Of a stretch of 64,000 nt of DNA, positions 22,154-33,384 are shown piece after piece. The stretch spans positions 17,518,430 to 17,582,429 of the forward strand of contig JAQNBH010000002.1 of the NCBI GenBank assembly GCA_028752905.1, read 5' to 3'. Position 1 is the stretch's first letter. Each line of letters starts with the position of its first letter. A program made the translations under genes and the position numbers. Origin of the DNA: Cladorhizidae sp. MBARI D1340-BT2. Its lineage: Eukaryota; Porifera; Demospongiae; Poecilosclerida; Cladorhizidae. The notes beneath the pieces were generated by a model. It made no database searches. It was not told the DNA's origin and worked only from the letters and a program-made list of their open reading frames with translations.

Positions 22154-22300
22154 CATGAAGAAGAGGGTGAGTCCCAAGGACCAAACGTCGGCTGCAGAGG
22201 GGTCGTACTCCTTGCTGGAGTCAACCTCTGGGGCCCTGTACGAATCTGTCCCAATTTTCTTGGTTGTGGCTCTCACAGGGCCTGGTGTTAGAGGCAGGAA
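22154..22300 (-). CDS. Protein kinase gene, activation segment and subdomain IX exon
   Basis: Acceptor CAACCTTTGCAG and donor TTCATG/GTCAGT bound 147 bp (49 codons, phase 0 both ends). It encodes VRATTKKIGTDSYRAPEV (GT..Y.APE, subdomain VIII) and YDPSAADVWSLGLTLFFM (subdomain IX, with the invariant Asp of DVWSLG). It joins in frame to exon 27742-27907, giving a DFG-to-APE activation segment of ordinary length. Thr/Ser residues before the APE motif could be phosphorylation sites. Confidence 0.88.
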
Positions 22301-22309
22301 CTGCAAAGG

Positions 22310-22450
22310 TTGATGACCTTTACCAATGTGCATGATGACCCTTTACCTATGTACATGATGACCCTTTACCTATGTACATGATGACCCTTTACCTGTGTAC
22401 ATGATGACCCTTTACCTATGTACATGACGACCCTTTACCTATGTACATGA
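22310..22450. repeat. Tandem repeat, 23-bp unit
   Basis: Six copies of ATGATGACCCTTTACCTATG-type units just upstream (in gene sense) of the acceptor at 22301. Related words (GATGACCCCTTACC) occur at 9460 and 10258. Confidence 0.85.
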
Positions 22451-22639
22451 TGTGCCAACACATTTGGATTGTGATGATTTAGAAAAACGAATTAGAATAT
22501 GCATATTAGAATATGCATATTAAACCATAGAGAGTGCTTTGATTAGAAATACACGTCATGGAATATATGACTTTTGGATGCCCAGTGTGCATGATAGTTA
22601 TACATAAATATCTCGCACATGGCCCAAATTGAAGTAGGT

Positions 22640-22990
22640 TGACAATACTTGCTCTATGGGGGGACAAACACTGGACTGACATCACAACTGGGTTGAGGCA
22701 AGTTGAAGTAGGTTGGCAATAGCTCTATGGGGACACTCTATGGGGACACACAAAGGACCAACACCACACTGGGTTGAGGCAGGTTGAAATAGGGTGACAA
22801 TCTATGGGGACACACACTGAACCAACATCACACTGGGTTGAGACAGGTTGAAGTAGGTTGACAATAGCTCTATATGGGGACACACACTGGACCAACATCA
22901 CACTTGGTTTAGGAGGTTGAAGTCGGGTGATCTATGTGGACACACACAGGACCAACACCACACTGGGTTGAGGCAGGTTGAGATACTGGT
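22640..22990. repeat. Tandem repeat, ~75-bp degenerate unit
   Basis: Four to five imperfect copies of a segment with GTTGAGGCAGGTTGAAGTAG and TATGGGGACACACACTGGAC. No coding support. Confidence 0.8.
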
Positions 22991-23164
22991 TGTTACGCAG
23001 GAATCGACACTATGGCAATCATGTGTATATTTCAAAGAATTGTTTGATGTCCAGGAAGTGCTGTAATGAGATTCATACGGTATTAACCCAACAGACTCTA
23101 GACACAGTGTAAACTATTGTAGTGCGCATGCGAACTTTGTTGCCCATTGCTTTTTGTGACGGGC

Positions 23165-24075
23165 CACTACAGAGCATGCTGGTGAGAGCGGAGTGCAGCT
23201 TTCTGTTGCTGCAGAGATGGGCCTCCATGGAGCATGCTGGTGAGAGTGGAGTGCAGCTCTCTGTTGGTGCAGAGATGGTCCTCCATGGAGCATGCAGGTG
23301 AGAGTGGAGTGCAGCTCTCTGTTGCTGCAGAGATGGTCCTCCATGGAGCATTCTGGTGAGAGTGGAGTGCAGCTTTCTATTGCTGCAGAGATGGGCCTCC
23401 ATGGAGCATGCTGGTGAGAGTGGAGTGCAGCTCTCTGTTGGTGCAGAGATGGTCCTCCATGGAGCATGCAGGTGAGAGTGGAGTGCAGCTCTCTGTTGCT
23501 ACAGAGATGGGCCTCCATGGAGCATGCTGGTGAGAGTGGAGTGAAGCTTTCTATTGCTGCAGAGATGGGCCTCCATGGAGCATGCTGGTGAGAGTGGAGT
23601 GCAGCTCTCTGTTGGTGCAGAGATGGTCCTCCATGGAGCATGCTGGTGAGAGTGGAGTGCAGCTCTCTGTTGGTGCAGAGATGGGCCTCCATGGAGCATG
23701 CTGGTGAGAGTGGAGTGCAGCTTTCTATTGCTGCGGGCCTCCATGGAGCATGCTGGTGAGAGTGGAGTGCAGCTCTCTGTTGGAGCAGAGAAGGACCTCC
23801 ATGGAGCATGCTGGCGAGAATGGAGTGCAGCTCTCTGTTGGTGCAGAGATGGGCCTCCATGGAGCATGCTGGTGAGAGTGGAGTGCAGCTTTCTATTGCT
23901 GCGGGCCTCCATGGAGCATGCTGGTGAGAGTGGAGTGCAGCTCTCTGTTGGAGCAGAGAAGGACCTCCATGGAGCATGCTGGCGAGAATGGAGTGCAGCT
24001 CTCTGTTGGTGCAGAGATGGGCCTCCATGGAGCATGCTGGTGAGAGTGGAATGCAGCCTTCTGTTGCTGCTGAGA
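23165..24075. repeat. 58-bp satellite, array 1
   Basis: About 15-16 units containing CTCCATGGAGCATGCTGGTG, AGAGTGGAGTGCAGCTCTCT and a GCAGAGATGGGC linker. It is the reverse complement of the array at 36985-39345. Some units lack the linker (TTGCTGCGGGCCTCC); a three-unit block (about 23700-23870) is repeated at about 23870-24040. ORFs of 90-322 codons on the minus strand are repeat translations. Confidence 0.95.
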
Positions 24076-24140
24076 TGGACATAGTTAACCAACTGCTTGT
24101 TAATTAAACAGCTGCTTGTTAATTAAACAGCTGCTTGGTA

Positions 24141-25037
24141 TTAACCCTCTCACTGGTGAATCAAAATTATACAACCTATGTGAAGGTATGCCTTGCTAAT
24201 CTATTTGTATTGACCAACATTGTGGTTGTTTGTAGCCATCGAAACAAAACATGTTGACTCATTCAAACTTGCTACTTCTTGCTTTGACATGCGTTGAGCC
24301 AACAAGCTAACCAATGTCTCTTGGACATAGGCTGGGGCCACCACAGCAAAGGAGGGTTAGGAAGAGTCACTGAAGCTGATGAAACTCTGTCATTTGTCCA
24401 CTCCATCTCTTCATGCATCAACAAAGAAATGAAATTGCTTGGCTAACACCTTTTCCGCGGACTAACCGCGAACAAGGAAGCTAAATGCAGTTCGGGCCCT
24501 GCTTACTGATGCAAGGTTAGCTATAGCTAAACTCACTGTCAATGCCTTCTTCACACTAGTAATTCATCTACAGCCAAATTGCCAGCTCAAGTGAGAATGC
24601 TAGGCTTTTGAAGGTATAGGTCAGGCGATTACTCTGCCCCAGAGCTTCAGGGAAAGCACTGGTCTGGCCAAGGTAAGACGAGAAGCCATCTCCTTCTTCA
24701 TCGCTGCTTTCTTTCTCAGAGAGTCCAAAGTTGTCGTCTAGAAGCATATCTTTCAAGGTTAGTCGAACGGACATCTTCACGCTTTGGAACAGCTGCTCGA
24801 ATTCTGAACGGTCAGTGCTTTTCAATATCCCCCCCCCCCCACCTCCCCCGCTTCTGAATATTGATCATCTTCATATTCGATAGGCATGTAATGGAACAGT
24901 GCAGCCATTTGTATGACCTCTATAGGATATCTTGGAACCTTATGATCGATTTTTTTTACTGATTTTTATTTAATAACATTTGGTGTATACATTTGGTGTA
25001 TATATATTACATACGCTTACACCAGTGAATGGGTTAA
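24141..25037 (-). mobile_element. piggyBac element, internally deleted copy
   Basis: TTAA at 24141-24144 is followed by CCCTCTCACTGGTGAAT. The other end is the inverted form (reverse complement CCCATTCACTGGTGTAAG) with TTAA at 25034-25037. TTAA duplication and these ends fit piggyBac. The only coding remnant is the transposase N-terminus at 24568-24825, about 85-90 percent similar by eye to that at 27071-27370. It shares its right TTAA with the next element. Confidence 0.8.
24568..24825 (-). pseudogene. piggyBac transposase N-terminal fragment (deleted copy)
   Basis: Encodes EFEQLFQSVKMSVRLTLKDM, an acidic SEKESSDEEGDGF stretch and SSYLGQTSAFPEALGQ. The same segment in the longer element starts its transposase region, and the acidic N-terminus is usual for piggyBac. 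The catalytic core is absent from this copy. Confidence 0.65.
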
Positions 25038-27465
25038 CTCTTTGAATGCGAAGGGAGTTACCCAGGTAATTGCCCCTGCACGTGGACGTTGTTTATTGGA
25101 ATCAGCTGATGTTTTTTGTTTTTGTTTTGTTTGTTTGTGGCTTGTTGAGGTGAGCGTATCAGTGATATTCAGACTAGCTCCTAACTTTCTACCCAACACG
25201 AGGCTAGAAGTGTCTTTTGAGATGGCAAGACAAGTTAAGCTAGCCTCCAAGTAAGTGTTATTATGTGGATGAGCTAACCAGTTTGTTACATAGTGTGCTC
25301 GAAGTTGATAGTTTTAGCTAGGTCATTTTTATAGCTAGCTAGTTGTATATAGGCCATCTTTTTAGGTAGTGCTCGAGGTAGCTAGCTGTAGGTCATCTTA
25401 TAGCTAGCGCTCGAAGTAGGCAGTTGTAGATCATATTTATATAGCTTAGCTAATAATTATTATTAGTAAAGTAAATAATTGTAGGTCATCTTTGGCTAGC
25501 AAAGTATCTAGCTCTCGAGGAATAGTAGTTTAGGCCATCTTTATAGCTAGCAAAGTGTAGCTCGCGCTTCAAGTGTATAGGCAGTTTTAGCTGATCTTTA
25601 TAGCTGGCAAATTAGCTAGCACTTGAAGAAGGCAGTTGTAGCTGATATATAGCCAGCAATAGCTAGCACTGGAGGTAGCTAGTAGACTACCAAGTAAACC
25701 AAGGTATTCTATAGCCAGTGCTAGTATATATTTCAGCTCAGCTAGCTTTGGATGATCTACCAACTATGCATTTATATTACATATCCACTATAAATATTAT
25801 TCATAGTCATAGTTGTTTGCATACATAGGACTGGTAAAAGTTGTGCTACTGGAAGATAAAACAATCAAGAAAAAGTGAAGAAAGAAATGACAATAATTTA
25901 AAAAAAGAGTTATGATATTATGGATGGTAAGTGACGCATAGGACTAACTTTTGTGTGGTATAGTTCAAAGCAAGGTGTAATACATAAAGCTACTTCACAA
26001 ATCTTACATCTAAATGAAGTTCTGACTTTACATCTTCCTTTTTTGTTGCTGCACAGATAGCAAGCACACAGGGACCTTTTGCCATTGCTATTTGGGGGAA
26101 GGTGCTCTATGAAGTGCCTTCCTCTAAGTCTGGCTGGTTCAGCCACTGGATGATTGTGAAGGATGGACACTTCATCAAGCTGAGCTTCTGTCAGGCCTGC
26201 CTCCAGAAGAAATCCAACAGCAACCTTCACTAAGAAGGACTGGTGTGTTACTCTTCGGCCAGTCGAAGGTGTCCCTTTATATATTATGTATGCATTTACC
26301 AATGCCAGGTTGAGGAGATGAAAAGCTGCCGGTTCCCACCATTTCTGTGTCCTATGTTGGAAGATATAGTAACTCATCAGCTGATTGGATTTGTCAACCC
26401 CACCCGTGTGACTATTGTACTTGACAATGGCTGTTGGCTGTACGACTACCTCCATGCCATTTGCTGACAGCCTTGTTCTCCTCCTCTTTGTTATAGTGCT
26501 ATCATCGTGGAGAGTACTCAGAATGGTGACAGCTCTCTTGTCCATCCATTTCAAGGCAAGGACACCATTTGTACTTACAGACTTGATCTCACCCTTTTTC
26601 ATTTTGTCTTAGGCCTTGATACATGCAGGTACCCCCTCCTGTTCACCCAAACTCTACCACATGCACCAAAGCTGCTACTTTTTAGGGTGAGTACAAGTGT
26701 ATATATCATATTATTGTGTGTATACTAAAGTCTCCTCACCTACATACAGCTTCCAACTATAGGTATATAGATCCACTAGAGCTGTCTGCCAGGACATAAG
26801 CTTTCATGCCCCACTTTGTGGGCTTCATGGACAAGTACTGGATGAACCAGACCCTCCCCTTGAATCCAATCATTGATTCATCGACGGCAATTTCTCTTCC
26901 AAGCTGGTATGATTGTCCACGCTCATGGCAATAATGAGGGCAATGAACCTCTTAACTGACATTGACAGTTAACCTCGCTAACTGTCAATGCCTTCTTCAC
27001 ACTAGTAATTCATCTCCAGGCAAATTGCCAGCTCAAGTGAGAAAGCTAGGCTTTCTTGAAGGTGTGTAGGTCAGGTGCGATTACCCTGCCCCAGAGCTTC
27101 AGGGAAAGCACTGGTCTGGCCAAGGTAAGAAGAGATGCCATCTACTTCTTCATCGCTGCTTTCCCCCTCAGAGAGTCCAAAGTCGTCGTCTAGAACCCGA
27201 GAAAGCACATCTTTCAAGGTTAGTCGAACAGACATCTTCACGCTTTGGAACAGCTGCTCGAATTCTGAATGGTCAGTGCTTTTCAATATCCCCCCCCCCC
27301 CCCCCCCCCCAATATTGATCATCTTCATATTCGATAGGCACATAATGGAACGAATAGTGCAGCCATTCATTTGTATGACCTCTATAGGATATCTTAGAAC
27401 CTTATGATCGATTTCTTTAATGATTTCTATTTAATAACATTTGGTGTATATACATGTATATGGTT

Positions 27466-27496
<31 letters not shown>

Positions 27497-27520
27497 CGCT
27501 TACACCAGTGAATGGGTTAA
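25034..27520 (-). mobile_element. piggyBac element, longer copy
   Basis: The right end is TTAA at 27517-27520 with inverted CCCATTCACTGGTGTAAGCG. The left end is probably TTAA at 25034-25037 followed by CTCTTTGAATGCG, a weaker match. The 2.5-kb size suits an autonomous piggyBac. Inside on the minus strand are the N-terminus (27071-27370), the catalytic core (26760-26930) and the C-terminus (25910-26602). The region 25260-25800 is AGCTAG-rich and non-coding, so the exact left end is uncertain. Confidence 0.65.
25910..27370 (-). pseudogene. piggyBac transposase, split into three pieces
   Basis: Segment 1 (27370-27071) is the acidic N-terminus. Segment 2 (about 26930-26760) encodes LGREIAVDESMIGFKGR and QYLSMKPTKWGMKAYVL, the core with the first catalytic Asp (DESM) and the KP.K.G.K signature. 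Segment 3 (26602-25910) encodes KYNSHTGGVDKSNQLMSYYI, with the GGVD catalytic Asp, and ends in a Cys-rich finger (CACYLCSNKKGRCKVRTSF, CKICEVALC). Roughly the first half of the catalytic domain is missing between segments 1 and 2, and frames change between pieces. Introns cannot be excluded, but decay is more likely. Confidence 0.75.
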
Positions 27521-27741
27521 GCGGTCATCTTCTTGGTGACCGAAGCTATAAGCACCCTGTTTAACGACCACCTTTTATAGTAATAGAGATTTGTTGTTGT
27601 TTACTATTGTTTCTGTTTGTTGTTGCTATGACGATTAATTCACCCCATATTTTCTAGTATTTCCGGCTAGAAGGTGTAGTGTCATTGCACATCATCTTAC
27701 AAAGGCACCCACCAGAAACTTACACACACACACTCAAGTAC

Positions 27742-27907
27742 CTTGTTGGTGCCGAAGTCGGTGAGTTTCAGGTTATAGTTGTGATCAAGCACGCAGTTCT
27801 CTGGCTTGATGTCTCTATGGAACACGCCTCTCTCGTGGAGATACATCACCGCTAGCAATGCCTGCGTGAAGTAGTGACGAGCCAGGGGCTCGGGAAACCC
27901 GCTGACA
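27742..27907 (-). CDS. Protein kinase gene, catalytic-loop exon
   Basis: Acceptor CAATATTTGCAG, donor AACAAG/GTACTT, 166 bp. It encodes FPEPLARHYFTQALLAVMYL, HERGVFHRDIKPENCVLDHN and NLKLTDFGTNK. This contains the HRD catalytic Asp, the metal-binding Asn (PEN) and DFG (DFGT), so the enzyme has the residues of an active Ser/Thr kinase. HRDIKPEN and the surrounding words resemble CAMK-type kinases, but I cannot place the family. It starts in phase 2, exactly complementing the end of exon 29279-29378. Confidence 0.92.
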
Positions 27908-27984
27908 CTGCAAATATTGAAGGGAGGAAGGTGTTCGAGTTGACAAGAGAATATAAAAAAGCTTATTTTGGGGCAGTATATATA

Positions 27985-28275
27985 GTCAACAGATACACAG
28001 CACCTCATTGCTTAGGGCAAGGAGATATGTGAACAGATACACAGCACCTCATTGCTTAGGGCAAGGAGATACGTCAACAGATACACAGCACCTCATTGCT
28101 TAGGGCAAGGAGATATGTCAACATACCCAGCACTTCATTGCTTAGGGCAAAGAGATATGTCAACAGATACACAGCACCTCATTGCTTAGGGCAAGGAGAT
28201 ATGTCAACAGATACACAGCACCTCATTGCTTAGGGCAAGGAGATATGTGAACAGATATACAGCACCTCATTGCTT
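27985..28275. repeat. Tandem repeat, 44-bp unit
   Basis: Six copies of a unit with CAACAGATACACAGCACCTC and ATTGCTTAGGGCAAGGAGAT, in the kinase intron next to the catalytic-loop exon. Confidence 0.92.
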
Positions 28276-28424
28276 AGAGGATCAGTTCTATTGGCCAGAT
28301 TTCCTATGCTTACAATTCGAGGGTGTTTACGCTTTGATAGATAGAGTGAAGATAGATCGAGTGAATCAAATCTACTGATTATTGAGATGGCTCCAAGCCA
28401 CCTGCCTGTTCCGTCAGTTGGCAG

Positions 28425-28595
28425 CAGCCATCGTTAGCAGCTGCCATACTTAGCAGCTGCAATAGTTAGCAGCTGCCATAGTTGGCAGCAGCCATCATTA
28501 GCAGCTGCCATAGGCCATAGTTGGCAGCAGCCATCGTTAGCAGCTGCCATAGGCCATAGTTAGCAGCTGCCATAGTTAGAAGCTGCAACAGCCAG
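28425..28595. repeat. Tandem repeat, ~16-bp unit
   Basis: GTTAGCAGCTGCCATA and GTTGGCAGCAGCCATC units, with a longer repeat including AGGCCATA. The minus-strand ORF here (LLTMAAANYGLWQ) is repeat translation. Confidence 0.85.
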
Positions 28596-28859
28596 ATAGC
28601 AAGTGGTGTCATGTGTAAGCAATTTATATGTATAAATGTTCTAGCTACAGTGAGATTTTTGTCCAAGTAATATACTCAACAATCAGGCCAGCATAATGGT
28701 CACAACACTGTGCTGGAAGAATAGCCTCAAGCCTACTCACAATGGCACTCTCTCTCTCTTTCTTTACTCTACTGACAGCTGGGAACTGGTGGGCCAAGTT
28801 AGATTACTATTGCCTGCAACAGCGTATGCAAACTTGTTACACTTTGTGTTTCCTGCTAA

Positions 28860-29050
28860 GTGATCATCCGCCACGCAAGAAAAGTACACACAGTGCACGT
28901 TCTCCATGAACGGACGAGGCAAATAAACCTCCCCGTCAGCGTCCTTCTCGTCCCGACAGCTGGCGGGTAAATATGTAGCTTAAACGGTTTCCAAAGCATC
29001 CACTCCACAAGGCAGGGATGCTGCTCTCCGTCTCCGAAGCCATCCAACTT
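28860..29050 (-). other. Weak open segment in a kinase intron
   Basis: One minus-strand frame reads DEKDADGEVYLPRPFMENVH then CVYFSCVADDH, which looks protein-like, but the flanking kinase exons join in frame without it. It could be an alternative exon or chance. The rest of 28600-29270 shows no gene. Confidence 0.2.
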
Positions 29051-29278
29051 TTAGAGTTTAAGGGTTGACCTCAAACACCTCTGTTGACCAGTTACATACT
29101 GCCTCCATGAAAATATGTACATACATGGTTAGGTCCAGCAATGGTCTCAAGAAAGACAACAATCTCCATCTCTTTCCTTTCTAGTTTACCAACCAATGGC
29201 GTATGCTACTGCTGGCTTTTCATGCGGTTATGAGAATACCATTCCATGAAACAGGGCCACTTGGCGATCGTCACGTAC

Positions 29279-29378
29279 CTTCTCTTGCGTTCGTAGGGTC
29301 CAACAATGAGGAAGTTGAAGAGGTCAGCTCCACTGCAATACTCAAAGACCACGTACTGAGTAGCACCAACCATGTCTC
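29279..29378 (-). CDS. Protein kinase gene, hinge exon
   Basis: Acceptor GTTCTCTCTGCAG, donor AGAAG/GTACGTG, 100 bp. It encodes MVGATQYVVFEYCSGADLFN and FLIVGPYERKR. YVVFEYCSGADLF is kinase subdomain V (beta-5, hinge and start of alpha-D). It leaves two bases that join with exon 27907. On the upstream side it needs one base while exon 36304-36414 ends in phase 0, so a small exon between 29.4 and 36.3 kb is probably missing. Confidence 0.88.
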
Positions 29379-29809
29379 CTGCAGAGAGAACACCGACGAT
29401 GACCATACATTGTGTATGATGGTGGTGGTGTTAGATGGTGATAATGATGTCGACAATAATAGTGGTGGTGATAATTGGCGATGCATGGAAAATTGGAAAA
29501 CTTGGTAATGCCGTGTACGATGCATGTACGTACATACGGATCTATTAAGTATTCACGATACGTTCCCCTGTACGAAAACATGAATGGGTCACTGTCTTAA
29601 ATCTTAAATCTTAAATAATGCAGGCTTATGTAAATCAGGAATGCTTGTCATAGTGAAGAGAATGGTCTAGAAAAAGAAGAAAACTAGCTCCATGGGCAAG
29701 TGAGAATGGGCTGCTCGGTCAATAGCCGACGGGGAAGGAGGCAGGAGTTTCATTCCGACGTAGATATTCTCCAGCTGTGGGGGCGTGATAGCACCTAAAA
29801 TAGAACATA

Positions 29810-30413
29810 CCGTATTCACTCGAATACAAGTCGCACACTGAATAGAAGTCGCTCTGAAAGCCTAACTCCAAATGTAGCACACCAAGTTAATTGCACCACC
29901 GCTCTTGCACACGCGCAGTCGTTTATCACTAGCTACGATAGCTTGTCTGCCGAGTTGATTGAGAAATCATTCCGTGCTTGTGGCATCACTGTGAAGGTGG
30001 ACGGGTTTGAAGATGGAGAAATTCGAAGATGGAGAAATTCAGTGCCTCAAAGACGATAAAGTAGCAGCTTTAGCTATCCCAGCCATTACACAAGCTACTC
30101 GCCAGCTGTTGGAAGGAAGTGACAGCGGTGGAGAAGATCCATTTGCTTCCCTGGACGAAGAGGATGAAGAACAGATCGAACATAACGAACTCATTGTAGA
30201 TAACGATAGCGATTAGGAACTCTTGTCAGCCAACTACTACCTAGCTCAATGTTTGAAATGAAACAATCACAACCACAATGACTCAGGCAAAAAAATTGCG
30301 TCAGCACAATAGCGCAAGACTGGCTTGGCACTGCGCAAGTGCATTGCTTGAAGTTCGCAACTTGATTTGGCTGAAATAAATACAAGTCGCGACTTATATT
30401 CGAGTGAATACGG
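29810..30413 (+). mobile_element. pogo/Tigger-type MITE with TA duplication
   Basis: The left end CCGTATTCACTCGAATACAA and the right end, its reverse complement with one mismatch in 25 bases, are each flanked by TA (29808-29809, 30414-30415). It contains only a transposase C-terminal remnant (29930-30216). It is inserted in a kinase intron. Confidence 0.85.
29930..30216 (+). pseudogene. pogo-like transposase C-terminal fragment with 16-bp duplication
   Basis: The frame IEKSFRACGITVKVDGFEDG shifts at a direct duplication of GAAGATGGAGAAATTC (two adjacent copies, about 30009-30040) and continues in another frame as EIQCLKDDKVAALAIPAITQ with an acidic tail (DEEDEEQIEHNEL) to the stop at 30216. 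SF..CGI...DG followed by an acidic end is the usual C-terminus of pogo/Tigger transposases. Confidence 0.65.
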
Positions 30414-30415
30414 TA

Positions 30416-32370
30416 TTTGTCAAACTGGAAATGCTTGTCTTGGTGAATCTGGAGACTTATCTGAGCGAGTTATTGGCTCAACTTCGCGTAAGTCTTCAAG
30501 TGACGTACAGTTCTTAGATACTTCCCTTATCACAATGGAAGCACTACAACGTGATGACATGGACAATGTGCAGATCAGTATAGAGTATTAGGCCCTCGGC
30601 TACGATAGGGGCCAGGACAATGTCTAGAGCAATACAATGATAGAGTTTCATGTTTTGTCCAATAGGACGTCTCTAAAACATTTCCCCCTTTCTCTAGCTA
30701 ACCTTCGCTCGTCACTCAATGCCTTGCATTATATTACTAGTAACAGTGATAATGATAGCAATGGTGATAATCATAGTGGCAATAATAAGTGATAATGATA
30801 GTGACAAATAATAATGATAGTGGCTGATAATGGTGATAATGATAATAGTGTTAATGTGATACTGATAATATCGTGTCAATAATGTGATAATGATAGTGAC
30901 AGATAATAATGGTGACAATGACAGTGTTAATTTGATAATGACTGATAACAATGAGTGTCTCTTTCACGGGGGCGGGGGGTGGGGGGTGCACCCTGGAATA
31001 TTGTTTGTGTGGAAATAAATTAAAATTACAGTTGAGAAGCTTAGCACAGCCATTGTGGATATGCTAGGAAGGATGAGCTACTTTGAACATCTAGGTAACT
31101 CATCTTGCCACTCCCCAACCCCACCTTTGACCTTATGTATTTCAGAAAGAAATATGGTGATAATAATGTTGATGTTAATGTAGTGACAATGATTAGCTCT
31201 TTAGGGCTGGGCTGAAAATTGAAACAACGCGTTACACGTATGCGCATGAATTATATTTGAAGTCACACGACGTAGAAACAGCAGATGTCAAGCGTGCCTT
31301 CTTCATGGCTTGAGGCTCTATCCGGCAAGCACTGTTGCTATGCTAGCTTGGCAACAACAAAGTGAACTTTTTTTAAGCATGCTATCATTTAGGTCAATGA
31401 CCATAGCAGTCACTTTCGCTCTTGGCTAGCTGGTACCTCTGGTACAGCAGGCACTGATTCTCTCTCATATCACCTCCATTTTAATATGGAATCATTCGTT
31501 GTCTTCAGCTAGAGCTAGTCATAAACTGTAACTATATACTCGCTTTTTCTTAGCCTCTACTCTCTTTGTGGAAGAGAACGGCACTTGTTGGCTGAAAGCC
31601 TCTCTGCTTCAGTATATATATATATACAATGTTACTCTAGTGGAGTGGGATTAGATACAGCTTTGCCAGCCTACAGTTTGAGTTGGATTCTACTGTACGG
31701 TGACGTTTAGCACAAGCTGGAAGCTTTTGGCAATGGCAGCCAAGTTGCGATCTTTGTGCGGATATACCAGCTAATGGCGGGAAGTGAAACCTGCACACAC
31801 ATGAATATATCCCCAACAGTCCCTAAAGAGTTAAGAACCATGTTGTGTATAAACAAACTCACGACATCCTTCACGCACACACACACACACACACATAGAC
31901 ACACACACATACGCACAAACACACACACACACACACATGCACACCACACACACACATACTACATACGTCCATATACTAGAAAAAAGAGGCCTGAGAATCT
32001 CAACAAAAGGAGCGGGAAAATAAAAATGGGCGGGAAAATGGCAAAGGATTAGCAGCCTTAAACGGCCTCTGCAAACTGCTTACACTGTGCGAGCACCAAT
32101 GTAGCGAATAGCCCACTGCAGGAGCTAGAAACAAAGAGGTCTTCTCCTGGCTACTCATGGTCTCCTGTGGAGAGCTCTACTCTGCTTCACTCTAATGCAG
32201 TAGAAACCCAAGAACAGAATGTTGATTTAACCGCTTCCGGCGATGGCGGCTTCTAGCGGTGTTTAATGGACCTTTAAATGAAGAGGCAGTCACTGGCTGT
32301 GTGGGGTGGACCTACCCCTAGCCCTACCCTCAAGTCCAAGTACTTTGATGTAGATGAGAACAAGTACACA
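30416..32370. other. No gene recognised; simple repeats
   Basis: GATAAT/GTGATAATGATAGT repeats at 30735-30960, a (CA)n array at 31875-31950, and a G-rich run at 30970-30985. The rest (31000-31870, 31960-32370) gave no convincing exon. The plus-strand ORF at 30367-30591 has no recognised domain. Confidence 0.5.
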
Positions 32371-32384
32371 ACATTCTGTTTAAT

Positions 32385-32905
32385 ATATGTATGATATATA
32401 TATAGTATTATACATAGGATAATATATAGTATTATACACAGGATAATATATAGTATTATTATACATAGGATAATATATATATATAGTATTACACATAGGA
32501 TAATATATAGTATATAGTATATACTATATAGTATTATACACAGGATATAATATATAGTATTATACATATGATATAATATATAATATTATACACAGGATAA
32601 TATATAGTATTATTATACATAGGATAATATATATATATATAGTATTACACATAGGATAATATATAGTATATAGTATATACTATATAGTATTATACACAGG
32701 ATATAATATATAGTATTATACATATGATATAATATATAGTATATAATATATAGTATATAGTATATAATATATAGTTTTATACATAGGATATAATATATAG
32801 TATTATATATATATATATATATATTATATGGGATAAAATATATTTTAGGATACAATATATTTTATAAATAGGATACAATATATTATTATATATAGGATAT
32901 ATTAT
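32385..32905. repeat. AT-rich minisatellite with ~170-bp duplication
   Basis: Units like ATATAGTATTATACATAGGA and ACACAGGATATAATATATAG. A block starting about 32440-32475 is repeated about 170 bp further on. TATAC/GTATA dyads would allow extensive hairpins. Confidence 0.9.
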
Positions 32906-32920
32906 ATTATAATACATGGA

Positions 32921-33166
32921 CAGTCAGAATGTCAATGTTTGTGTTCTATCCCCCCCCCCTCCCACATGTTCAACACACCCTCACCACTTGTTCTACTCTT
33001 ATTCCCCCCCCCCCCCCCACCTAAGCTATTTTCAATACTTAGAAGTCACAGTTTTCCGCTCTTGGGTAAGTGTGGGGGGTTCTAGAGATGCATCTCTAGA
33101 ACCCCCCACACTTAACCAAGAGCGGAAAAATGTGGGATAGAACACAAACATTGACATTCTGACTGC
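32921..33166. repeat. Long palindrome (inverted repeat) centred at 33088-33089
   Basis: The inner arms (about 33050-33088 and 33089-33128) are complementary with one mismatch in about 40 bases around GATGCATC. An outer 30-base segment (CAGTCAGAATGTCAATGTTT and following) is inverted at 33133-33166. The left arm carries an extra ~100 bp with C-rich runs. It contains no gene. Confidence 0.85.
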
Positions 33167-33239
33167 ACTTTTTAAACTCTTACTGGAGCACGCCTCCTCT
33201 GTGGCTGTGTAGAGCTCTGTGCTGGAGATAGTTAGAGGC

Positions 33240-33320
33240 CTCCATGTTTAAGTGTGTGTGGGTGTGTGTGTGGGGGTGGGTGTATGTGTGTGTGTGTGTG
33301 TGCTCGTGCGTGCATGTGTG
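33240..33320. repeat. (GT)n microsatellite
   Basis: GTGTGTGGGTGTGTG and similar dinucleotide-rich sequence. Confidence 0.9.
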
Positions 33321-33384
33321 TCATGCCATTTCCTCACTGTTGAATGTTTTGGACGAGGTCAAAGTATGTAGAATTCCAGCTATT

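Noticed and set aside
23114..24082. 322-codon minus-strand ORF
   Set aside because: 58-bp satellite reading cyclically through three frames; not coding and overlaps a similar plus-strand ORF.
29667..29794. Possible kinase exon after acceptor TTCTATTTTAG
   Set aside because: One frame (ENIYVGMKLLPPSPSAIDR) looks protein-like, but no donor of suitable phase was found and it does not fit between the alpha-C and hinge exons.
31707..32052. ORFs over the CA repeat
   Set aside because: Cys/Val and Thr/His repeats from dinucleotide sequence; no coding support.
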